From assembly GCF_016808095.1 (NCBI RefSeq), contig NC_068976.1, positions 16,331,663 through 16,395,662 on the forward strand: a stretch of 64,000 nucleotides of DNA, given 5' to 3'. Made by a program: the position numbers and the translations under genes. The stretch is from Vigna angularis (lineage: Eukaryota; Streptophyta; Magnoliopsida; Fabales; Fabaceae). How positions within the stretch are numbered: the first letter of the stretch is position 1; each line of letters begins with the position of its first letter. The notes under the pieces were generated by a model, which did not search any database, was not told the DNA's origin, and was given only the letters and a program-made list of their open reading frames with translations. Of the stretch, positions 46,061 to 56,310 are shown piece after piece.

Positions 46061-46576
46061 TCTTATAAGTTTTTTTTAAATAAAAACAATTATTATTTTT
46101 AATTCAAATCTAAATAAATATCACTCTAAAACCGTGTTAAACTCCAAGACAATTTAAAATAAAATAAAAAAGTATCATACAATCCAAGCGTAATCCAAAA
46201 ACATGTACAAAAGGCGAACAAATAAGTTTTTAATATTGTAAATTTTTGTTTCACTTGTCCATTTATAATATTAGAATCTTAAATAGATAAATTTATAATA
46301 TTTTTCTCTCTTGAAATATCTTCTTGTTTATCACTATGTACAATATAATAAAAAAAATGGTAACTAATAATATTGAAACACAAAATAATAAATAATTAAA
46401 TTAAATTAGGTGGATTGGTGAGCCAACCCGACTCAACCCGATGAGCCGTGTTCTAAGTGAGCTGGGTTGAAAACTAACTCGCATAAGAAAATTACATTTT
46501 TTTTCAAACCTAACCCGACTCAAACCCATGGTGAACTGGGTTGGCTCACGGGTTACAACCCATTTTGACAACACTA
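46061..46576. mobile_element. hAT element, left end lost
   Basis: Aligns with the complete copy at 62364-62965 and ends in the same GACAACACTA terminus at 46576, followed by GTTCCAAA, the expected 8-bp target. About the first 90 bp were replaced when the Cassandra fragment joined. Confidence 0.8.
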
Positions 46577-46631
46577 GTTCCAAATGCATAATAGAGATGC
46601 GAGGGTGGGGGAAAAGACTTGTGTTATTTAA

Positions 46632-47887
46632 AATTTTTGTACTATAAAGGTTAGAAACAATGTAATTGAGTTTACTTTATTTCGTTTTTATTTTATTAAT
46701 TCCAATATTATATAAGTGGATTTCCGTAATGGTATTATGATTTTAAATGTTATAAATTTCACTCGTAATAGGGACATCCCAAAAATCGGGATGTTACAAA
46801 ACTCCTCAAGCTAAGCGAGTTGGCTTGCTAGCCTCTGAAACTCACTACCAGAATTTTTCTAAACTCGCCCAACTAGCATATTTTGCTTGCCCAACCAGAC
46901 TGCATAACTCTACAGCACTAAAACTTCAAAATTTGCACTCCTAACCCACTTATTACCTATTCTAATCAAATTTACCAACTTTTAACACTTCTAGATTGGA
47001 TTATAAACTATTTTAGACCTAAACAAAAGTGTATAACCTATCTTAAACTAATAATAAACTATTTACAAGAAGGTATCAACTCAAAAACCACTAAATTCTC
47101 AACTTAGAGACCAAAATCAAATTCTACCCATTTTAGCTCATTTCTAAGTAGCTTAAGGACTCTAACAAGTCAGAAATGACTTACCAATACCCTCTAAACA
47201 GACCAATTTGACCAAAAACCTATAATCCAAAATCTCACCACCCCAAACCCCAAAAATGTCCTTACAAACCATCCAAAACACCTTTAAAGTACTACTACCC
47301 CATCTACCAAAAGACCAAACTAACTATGCTAAACCACAAATCCTCGCCATAGATGAGTATTTCAAAAATCACTTTCAAAGCTTTATTTTAGACTAAACTT
47401 GACCTATAACTCTACTCACACCTTTACTCTTAACATTTCCACCAAAAATAACACCAACACCATCAAGCCAATCATATTCATAATGTTAATTCAAGTTCAC
47501 ACAAAATTTACACATAGAATCAATCATCATATTATTCATTATCCTTAATCAACAAATTTAACATCAAAACACACATTTTAGGCATATTCAGTCGTATACA
47601 ATCATACATTCTAGCAATTACAATTTCATACATTATAATGTAATTTAAAGATAAACATCAGCTTCCCTTAACTTACACCAAAGCTACAGAGCTCTAAGAA
47701 TGCATACCCTTTGTTTCCACACAAGGAACTCTAGAAACATCTAGGAATCACCAAATTGTGATATGAAATATTCCTTAGGACCACAAATTAATGAAGAACT
47801 TGGAAAAGAAGTCATAAAACACATGCAAGGAAGGATCACTATGCATGATCTCAAACTAAGAACGTAAGGGAAAAAAGAGTCGAAACT
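46632..47887. mobile_element. 1.26-kb insertion absent from the partner copy, LTR-like
   Basis: In copy 2 the flanks GTGTTATTTA and CTTGCTATATGCC are adjacent (63010-63035); here about 1.26 kb separates them. The insert contains CGGGATGTTACA ending at 46798, an LTR-like terminus, and AAGCTAAGCGAGTTGGCTTG (46811-46830), a type of sequence common in legume LTRs. I could not define a clean target duplication. No protein is encoded. Confidence 0.6.
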
Positions 47888-48632
47888 TACTTGCTATATG
47901 CCATAAATTGATCAGGTGGAAATGGAGATTACTCAGTCGTGATCTCATGGAAACTTCCTTATCATTAAACAGATGATTAAGGAGTCATATATCTTAGAGA
48001 GAAGTGAGAGGAAACTAAGAGGAAGAGTTTTAGAGAGATGATTTGTGTTTTAAGTAATAAGTGGAGTTTAAGAATTTGTATTTATATTATTGAATTATTT
48101 TAACTTTAAAACACTTGGTCTCATTATTTTAAAACACCTATCGACTCTAATACTTTATTTTCTAGGTTCTTACAAAATAATATTTCTTAATCAATGTTCA
48201 ATATTTAATATTTGTAGTATCATAATTAAAGGAATAAGGTTGTGTTCATTTCTAGTGATTTACTATTGGAAGGGATTTGCAGAGATGGATTTGCTGGTAA
48301 TTCTGGTGTTCATAAAGGTAATGAAGGAATGGAATTGCAAGATTAGCTTCTCTTGCTATCTTCCTTGGGATGAGGAAATTTGTAGGTGAGAAATGGTATT
48401 TTACAATACTGTCCTTAATTTTTCATCACTTGTAGTGGAAAAGAAAGTGTGCTATTTGAAACTTCAATGGCAAATGAAATGATTTGGGGATGTTGGAATT
48501 GGTTTTTGGGATGCTGAAATTTGCTCTTTAAGTGGAAAACAATACATTTGAGAATCGGTTCTACTACATGGAATAAATTCCATTAATGTATACATAAGTA
48601 TATCCCCTATGAGAAAATTGTTTTTTTATTGG

Positions 48633-48636
<4 letters not shown>

Positions 48637-48718
<82 letters not shown>
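48637..48718. repeat. (AT)n microsatellite
   Basis: About 82 bp of alternating AT. The partner at 63737-63770 is shorter. Confidence 0.95.
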
Positions 48719-48719
<1 letters not shown>

Positions 48720-48722
<3 letters not shown>

Positions 48723-49520
48723 CATTTTTTGTGTGGTGAAGTTTAAAAAGAAAATAATTTTACTTTACTTAATTTTTTTATTTTTTATTTTTTTAATACT
48801 CAAAATTTATTTTATTAATAAATATATTATTAATAAATATAATTTTATATTACTTTTACTATTAAGGACATTTTAGTAATATTTAATTTTTATCAATTAA
48901 TACATTTTTTATCTATTACATTGGTCAAATCCTACACAAATTGTCACAAGTTTTATTTCTAAATTCACTCTTAATCACCTTTAAATTTATTTTCAAATCC
49001 ATTCAATTGTTCTCCCTTCAATCATGACCCTCAAGTGAAAAAATTTAATATTTTGTTGAAAACGTCTTTTCAAAAAACAATATTTTATATTTTATCTTTG
49101 CTTCGTTACTTTTCATTAAATGATAAATTAATATTGATGTTGTACGAACAATGATAATGAATTGAAACTTCAATTTTAATTTAATTTATAATTCTGATTC
49201 TCATGGTCTGTATTGTGTTTTTTTTTTTCTCCATTAGAGAGTCTCAATATTGTTGAAAAGATTGAGTTGTAAGTGATGATCTAGATGAATTACATACATT
49301 AATAAAACTGAGTAAAATTAATATATGCTTAAGGTTTAATTTATTTAATTATATTAATTGTTTTATCAATATACCTGAGATGCAAGTATAAAAAAATTAT
49401 GCAAATTAATATAAAGAAAAAACATGAAAGTACATAACTAATACTTTTTATTCATCAAGATTTTTTCCTTATTATCGAGTATAAATATTATATTTTTAAT
49501 AATTTTTCTTGTTATAAATT
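48720..49520. other. Spacer upstream of L7 on the map (downstream of the gene)
   Basis: AT-rich, paralogous to 32385-33290 (before L3) and, up to 48943, to the right edge of the window. No gene. Confidence 0.55.
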
Positions 49521-49527
49521 ATAATAT

Positions 49528-49979
49528 TTACTTACACTTTTGTATGCAAGTATTCATCTCATTGTTCACGTTATCAGCCCCAACTGAAAAGCATTTAAAA
49601 TTAATGGTATTAAAGAGAAAATAAATTATAAAAATCAAGAGAAAAATATAGTGAAATAAAACATCGAAAAACAATATAAAAACATGAAAGAAGAAAATAT
49701 TTAATAATACTTACCATTGTTGATGGCGTTAGACTTTATTAAGTGACAATCACTTATACAATTATAAAAAGGATCATTGGATAATTGGCTACAATGTGAC
49801 GCCTTACAATGACCCATACATCTGGAAAACAAGACTTGAGAAACTCCTGCAAAAAAACATCGAATTCTACACTTGATATCGCATAAAAGACCTCCATGAC
49901 TTAATACAGGTTCTGCAAAATTTAACAAAATCATAATCGTAATCATGACTCCAATAGATTTCATCTCAATTTTTCCCAT
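49528..49979 (-). CDS. L7: secreted cysteine-rich peptide, thionin-like type (subtype C), intact
   Basis: Exon 1 is 49979-49715 and exon 2 49583-49528, phase 1, GT at 49714 and AG at 49585-49584, 106 codons plus stop. The signal peptide is as in L1. There are ten cysteines, but the second cluster reads CxxxCxxxxC because an alanine codon is inserted, and one extra Gly precedes the first cysteine. Exon 2 begins with different bases from the other members but keeps a usable acceptor, changing the junction residue to Val. The TATA box is at 50069..50063. It is the closest intact relative of L4. Confidence 0.84.
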
Positions 49980-50735
49980 AATTATTTTCTGTTATCTTTA
50001 AGATTACGAAATTGTACAAAAGGTGAATCTCACTTGTGGTGTTTCATGAAGGCTAAACATCAATTTATAGAAAAATAATTGATACATTTTTACCCTTGAA
50101 AATATTTAGTAATAAAAAATATTAATAATTTACTTATTATTTTCTGTTATAATTAATATATATAATTAATGTAACGTTTTGACTTTGTATCTTTTTTAAA
50201 ACAATATTTAAATGGTAGTGGACTTATTAAAAGGTATTAAATGAAAAAACGATATTATACCAAAGAAAAAGGAACAAAACCAGAGAAAATTGGGAAGAAT
50301 ATGGAATCCCATGGAGTTACCTAACTTGAGTGAGACTAGAAATTCAATATGGAATAATCGAAAATAAAAACATGAATTTGTTTTAGCTAGTATTTAAAAT
50401 TGTTTTGTAAAGCATGATATTCTCACTAATTCCTAAAAAGAGATATAAAAAAGAAAAGTGAAAGTAAAATGTTTCTTAATGCTCATTGAAGTTTCACAAT
50501 CTTTATTAATGGTAAATATTCAATGCATATAGATGCATATATTCCTTGTGCCTCATTTCTTAGATGGTAATCTACTATTATTTCATATAACACACAAAAA
50601 CATTTTTTCATACTTTCACTTATACGGTAAATAAACCCTTAAGTTTCAACTTACTTAAGCATCATAAAGTTTTTTGTAATTGGATTTTTTTTATAAACCC
50701 AAAGTTTAAAACTGATAAAAACATTTGGAATCCAT
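49980..50735. other. Promoter side and spacer of L7
   Basis: Conserved promoter to about 50240, then AT-rich sequence parallel to that behind L4. No gene. Confidence 0.5.
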
Positions 50736-51000
50736 CGTGGGACAACAGTAAATCAACCATCAAGATGTCACTCTAGGAGTCCTAGCCCAACTCGTGGCCA
50801 TTCGGGATGGGATAAATCTCTAGGCTTTGCCTGAATTCACAACCCATAGAGACATTCACCTTATTGCCGAAAGAAATCAAAAACTTCACGGGTACATGAG
50901 TCTAACGTGAACTTCCAGGATGTAAGGGTACATATGTGACTTTCCAAGGATCAAAACTTGTATCCTTTTACTTCAAATACTACGCGAGGTAACCTTGATT
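50735..51000 (+). pseudogene. Ty3-gypsy gag relic (short form), next to L7
   Basis: Recognised by alignment with the other relics (AACTCGTGGCCATTCGGGA near 50789, GAATTCACAACCCATAGAGA near 50833). No usable frame. Confidence 0.6.
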
Positions 51001-51099
51001 TTTTTTAGTTTGTATATTGAAGTTTCGAGAGAATTTGATTTTCTGTTATGGTTTGTCAAAGCAGCATAGCGAAATGGTTAACGCATTCAACAAACCAAG

Positions 51100-51560
51100 A
51101 GGGGGTTGAATTGGTTTCTTATCTCAAATCACTCTTTTAATAATTTTCTCATGTAAATATAAAATTCCTTGAAACAATTTAAAGAAACTAAAGAGTAAGG
51201 AAGAAAAAAAATTGCATAGGTAATTTTTATCCTGGTTCGGATCAAACAGATCCTACGTCCAATTGTTAATCTCAATTGAGAATTAACGCTTCACTAGCAC
51301 AAACCAACAAAGTGTTACAATCACATAGAAAATAAAACAGTTTAAGGTGAGAACACCTCTCTTCTTATCCCAATAGATCAAACTCACTTCCGCTGTGACC
51401 CACAAGGGATGACCACCTCCTCTGAATCTTCACAAGTGATGAAACCCTTCTTTTGGAGTTGCCAAAAATTTTGAGTGCCACTCATCATCAGACAACCCAC
51501 TGTCGTTTGGGTTTTTGTGGCTATGTGCACTACCACATGTTTCTAAATCACAGTTTTCTT
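51100..51560. mobile_element. Unclassified repeat beginning ACCAAGAGGGGGTTGAATTG
   Basis: A moderately GC-rich 0.46-kb stretch of a type widespread in legume genomes as I recall. It inserted at the same site as the truncated copy at 36115. No protein recognised. Confidence 0.45.
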
Positions 51561-51564
51561 CATT

Positions 51565-52350
51565 TACATTATGTCGCAACCAGAATCACGACGGGACGAC
51601 GATCCAAAAAAGACGGGTTTGAAAAAGAGACTGAAGTCGCCACTATAGTTTATTCTGGAAAACTATAGAAAAACTATAAAGAAAGACATGGTCTATGGAA
51701 ACCAGATTCCCGGGTTCGGGAGTTAATTACGAGTAGGGAAGGTATTAACATCCTACATCACCTGCCCGAAGGCAGTACCTTTAATTAAATACGCAATGTG
51801 ATGTGGTTTTCAAAATGTTTAAATATGCCCAAAAAAGACACTATGAATAAACAAAATATATTTTTTTAGTTTTTTGGGTCCGACAAGGATTGACCTTGCT
51901 CCTACGTATTGTCATTAAAAATGAAAAATCAGGGTTACGTAGTTATTTTGAAACTGTTTGAAAATTTCATTTGAGAAATATTTTGGAAAGTTTGTTTAGA
52001 AAATTGTTTGAAAATTTGTTTGGAAAATGATTATGGATAAATTTGGATTTTTGGGAAGTGAACCTAACAAGGACCAGCCTTGCTCCTACGTATCTCCACT
52101 CTTGATGGAGAATCAAGAATCACGTAGTTCTGGCTAAGAGATTGTTTGTTTGTAAATGTATATGTTTTTAGTTTTTGAAGACTTTATATTTTTTGGTATT
52201 TTTGAGAAAAAGAAGGTAATGAGTATTAGGCCGACATGGACGGTCACACGAGTACTTGTACCTTTAGAAAGACGTTTAAATATTTTTAGTTATTTTTAAA
52301 AGAGAAATAACGGTATTAAGCACTAGGAGGATGCGAACGATCACACGAAC
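51565..52350 (+). mobile_element. Ogre/Tat-like LTR fragment
   Basis: ATGTCGCAACCAGAATCACG, the following CGGGACGACGATCC, and GGTTCGGGAGTTAATTACGA (51714-51733) resemble LTRs of the large Tat/Ogre Ty3-gypsy elements as I remember them. Two related stretches (CAAGGATTGACCTTGCTCCT at 51884, AAGGACCAGCCTTGCTCCTA at 52070) repeat within it. No ends defined. Confidence 0.45.
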
Positions 52351-52352
52351 AC

Positions 52353-52388
52353 TCATACCATTGTTAATGGCAGCAAACTTTATCAAAG
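52353..52388 (-). pseudogene. Fragment of an eighth cysteine-rich peptide gene (subtype A)
   Basis: Thirty-six bases match the end of exon 1 and its donor in L1 and L5 (minus strand: ATAAAGTTTGCTGCCATTAA, then CAATGGTATGAG). The GGC AGC wording fits subtype A rather than C. It is fused directly to the start of the second segmental-duplication copy. Confidence 0.6.
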
Positions 52389-52473
52389 TGGATGGAAGTG
52401 GGCCTTGGGTGGGTGTGGTTGAACCTCGTTGGGCCTGTACAGGCCCATTGTTGGACTTTGTGAGCCTCAGATT

Positions 52474-53797
52474 GAGTGTTTCATCTTGCACCTCCAAAAA
52501 TTCCACTTTTAATAAATCTCATCATTATCCTACCCCTCTAACTTTATAAAAAATTTTATTTTTATTTTTTTCTTTTTCTTATTAAAAGAACTCTACACCA
52601 CCTTAATAATAACTAAATTTAAAATTTAACTATTATTTAATATAATTTTATATTTTAATAATTATAAAAATATAATTTATGTTATAATAATAATTATATT
52701 AAAAAATACAAAAATAAAATAATTAAAATAAAAATAATAACAAGAAAAATAAAATTATATTAAATAAAATATTTAATATATTAAATTATATTAAAATATT
52801 AAATTAAATAAAATAATTATTCAAATTTAAAGAAAAGATAAAATTTTAACACAATTATTTATCAAATAAAAAATAAAATTATATTAAATAAAATATTTAA
52901 ATATATTAAATTATATTAAAATATAAAATATTAAATTAAATTAAAGCATTATTAAAATTTAAATATAAAATAAAATTTTAAAAATGATTCTTTATCGAAT
53001 ATGGATATTCGATTCATAACTTATGAGATATTTGATTAACAAAATTTTTTAAAATTTTGTTTTTTAAAATTTTAATAATTATTAAATTTAATTTAATATT
53101 TTAATATAATTTAATATATTTAAATATATTAAATATGATTTTAAGTATTATTTTTATTTTCACTTTTATTCTTATTTTAGTTATTATTTTTTAATTTTCT
53201 TAATAGAACTATTTTAAAAATATAAATCATATTTTATTAATTATTATAATATAAAAATATAATAAGCAATATTATAATTTTTATTTAAGTTTAATATTTA
53301 CTAAATTTTAAATAAAAAACAAAAGTATTAACATATTTTACAGATTTTAATATATAAATAAGTTTTTAAAAATTTTTATTTTTATTTAAAATTTAATAAT
53401 TATTTAATTTATTTTAATATTTTATTATAATTTAATATATTTGAATATATTAAATCAAATTTATTATTATTATTTATAATAATAATAATAATTTTTATTT
53501 TTATTATTTTATATTTATGTTTTTAATATAACTATTATTATAATATAAATTATATTTTAATAATTATTAAAATAAAAAATTATTTTAAATAATATTTAAA
53601 TTTTAAATTAAATTAAATTATTATTAAGCTGGTGAAGATTGTTTTTAATAAAAAAGAAAATAAAATGAAAAATATTTATTTAAATTAAAAATGAAAGTTT
53701 TGAAAAAGTTAGAGGTGTAGGATGACATATGAGATGGTTAAAATTGATATTTTTGGAGGTGCAGGATGAAATCCTCGAGGTGTAGAATGAAACACTC
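52474..53797. mobile_element. MULE-type element, 1324 bp, with 9-bp target duplication
   Basis: Left end GAGTGTTTCATCTTGCACCT; right end ...AGAATGAAACACTC. Flanks are CCTCAGATT (52465-52473) and CCTTAGATT (53798-53806), and copy 1 shows the single CCTCAGATT empty site near 44736. The interior is extremely A/T-rich with no transposase. Same family as 41208-41740 and longer. Confidence 0.85.
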
Positions 53798-53885
53798 CCT
53801 TAGATTTTGCAATCACTCAGATAGAAAGGTTTTTTTTTAAAGAAAAAAAATTAATAAAATTTTAAATTAATTAGAAATCAAAACA

Positions 53886-53886
53886 A

Positions 53887-53938
<52 letters not shown>
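53886..53938. repeat. (AAT)n microsatellite, copy 2
   Basis: About 17 units, partner of 44829-44873. Confidence 0.95.
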
Positions 53939-53997
53939 GAAAGATTATTTCTCTAAAATTAAAATAAGAAGAAATAAAATCAATTAATTAACAACTG

Positions 53998-54133
53998 ACA
54001 AAATTCGAATTAAGAATTAATTGGGTTTAAAGAGAAAAATAACAAAATTTGAACTGAGAATTAATTGGGTTTAAAAAGGAAAATAACGAATTTAGAAATA
54101 AGAATTAATTGAATTTAAAGAAGAAAATAATGA
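53998..54133. repeat. 45-bp tandem repeat, copy 2
   Basis: Three units, partner of 44937-45072. Confidence 0.8.
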
Positions 54134-55204
54134 AATTATAATGATTAATTAGAATATGAAATGATTTACTAATTTTGGTTTTATGAAAGAGGAAAATAAT
54201 AAGATTATAATTATTAATTAGATTAATAAATGATTTATTTATTTTAGTTTGTTATTAAATGATATTTAATTATTTATTTTGTAATCTATTTATTGGAATG
54301 GAATCCATGATTATTGGAATGAAATTCATGAAGGGTTCATGTTGAGTACATTAGATATTTTAAATGAAACTTTAGATAATGACGAATGAATAATGTTAGA
54401 CAGAGATGAGAATAGTTGTTTTATTTAAGTATATGATGAACTTTGACTAATGATTGGAATGAGTGAGTGTTAGAGTTGCACCTGACTGTGTGGTTGATGC
54501 ACATAATAGTGGAAGATAGGTTCACTTATTGTACCTAGTAAAACTTGAGACTATCGATCGTATGATACAAGATAGGGACTTCTTTTGGCTTTATGTGCGA
54601 AAAGGAGTGCTCAAGTATTGAACCTTATTTGTTTGGGGTGTTGGTGTTTGTAACACCCCGAAATTTGGTGTTACGTCGACTAATTTTTCCGTAAAACACG
54701 TAAGTAAAAATTCAAATTTTAATATTCAACCTCAACGGAAAAATAGTACGATATTTATTACAAACCGATTATTCCGAAAATAAAACGTTTAAATAGTCAG
54801 GATCGAATATAAACAAATACATTCCCAGTCATCTATTCCATCTCTCTTTCATCCTTTATGCATGTTCAGAAACATCAGCCATCACATCTGCAATAACATC
54901 TGCTCCCGTATAACATCACACATTATACGATCATCGCATTCACATGCACAAACAAGCAAGGGTGAGCTAACAAAAAATACAATTCATATACATCATAAAT
55001 ATACTCATAATAACATACTATCATCCACACCTTAACCACATCAAACTATATACCCAAGTACGAATTATGCTTCAACCTTATGCATATACCAATATGTATC
55101 AAAATATCAAATTAGAATGCATACACCAATATGCATTACAAAATAAATCAGACTACATCCACCAATATTACAGATCAATCAAAATACATACACCAATATG
55201 TACT

Positions 55205-55665
55205 AGCGTCACTCCCATCACTCTTTTCAGAGCTTCCCCGGGCCGTTACACATTACCCTAATGTGTAGTGCTGCTTCCCATCACTCTATAGGGAGATTCC
55301 CCGAGCAAGTACACAAGTCACCCTCCATCACTCTAATCAAGAGCTTCCCCGGACAAGTGCAAGTATACCCCTCATCACTCGCCTAAAGAGATTCCCCGGG
55401 CCCGCAAGCACAACACCAACTTAATTATCTCGAGCTTCACCGGACTAGTACCCCACGTCACCCCCATCACTCTTACATAAATGTAAGAGATTCCCCGGGC
55501 GGTTACACATTACCCCAATGTGTAGTGCTGCTTCCCATCACTCTATAGGGAGATTCCCCGGGCAAGTACACAATGTCACCCTCCATCACTCTGAACAAGA
55601 GCTTCCCCGGACAAGTGCAAGTATACCCCCCATCACTCACCTAAAGAGATTCTCCGGGCCAACAC
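55205..55665. repeat. Hairpin-rich tandem array inside the solo LTR
   Basis: About eight irregular units of CCATCACTC + variable spacer + GAGATTCCCCGG or GAGCTTCCCCGG. Most spacers form a small CTC...GAG hairpin (for example CTCTTACATAAATGTAAGAG), and ACACATTACCCTAATGTGT forms another. A roughly 160-bp group (55243-55400) is duplicated about 257 bp further on (55500-55660). Confidence 0.8.
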
Positions 55666-56221
55666 GCACAACGCTTACTATCCACCACTTGTTTAATAAC
55701 ATCATCTGACCAAATACCCATATACAATAATCCTTACAATACCAATCCAACCATACCATAACGCCCATATCATATCATCATCACATATTCGCCAACCATG
55801 AACTTAGCATATGTTCAATATATTCAAATGCATAAGTGAGATTATCACAATACCATATCATTAATAACCTCAATTCTTCATTTAACATGAAACTCATAAT
55901 CAAATCATATACAACCATGATTTCAACAGTACTTAACCATCCAAACATCATTCTCATATCAATATGCAATGTCAAACCAATCACACAGCATTTCCATATC
56001 AAATAGATATATCTAACAACTCAAAACAATGTACACATAACACATTTTCTTTATATCCTTTTAATACCCATATTTAGGTAACTCAAATAGCTTTGAAACC
56101 ATCACCAACAGTTCCGGAAGGGTCAAAAACCCCCCAAAACGAACTAAAGAACGTCCAAAACGGACATCCAGAACCCCCAAAACTCCCAAAAACAAAATCT
56201 GCAGCATGCTGCTGTGTTCAG

Positions 56222-56310
56222 GCGCGCTGGAGTGCGACCAGAGGGCGCTGGAGCGCGACTCAACCTGACCATCGCGCGCTGGAGCGCGATAAATGGGCGC
56301 TGGAGCGCCG
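56222..56310. repeat. Repeated palindrome GCGCTGGAGCGC
   Basis: The motif GCGCTGGAGYGC occurs at 56224, 56245, 56276 and 56297, and again at 57744, within the solo LTR. Spacing alternates roughly 21, 31 and 21. This is the most GC-rich part of the LTR. Confidence 0.8.

Larger units (their letters stand above)
44640..48943. repeat. Large segmental duplication, copy 1 (partner 52385-64000)
   Basis: Starts GGATGGCAGTGGGCCTTGGG and stays alignable with 52385 onward through the AAT microsatellite, the 45-bp repeats, the GTGTTTGCTTTG segment, the 3' part of a hAT element and the TTACTATTGGAAGGG segment. Copy 1 is 4.3 kb and copy 2 11.6 kb. The difference is explained by four insertions named separately. 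Confidence 0.85.

Noticed and set aside
48090..48389. 99-codon frame in segmental copy 1
   Set aside because: Not kept open in copy 2 (63220-63510) and without recognisable features.
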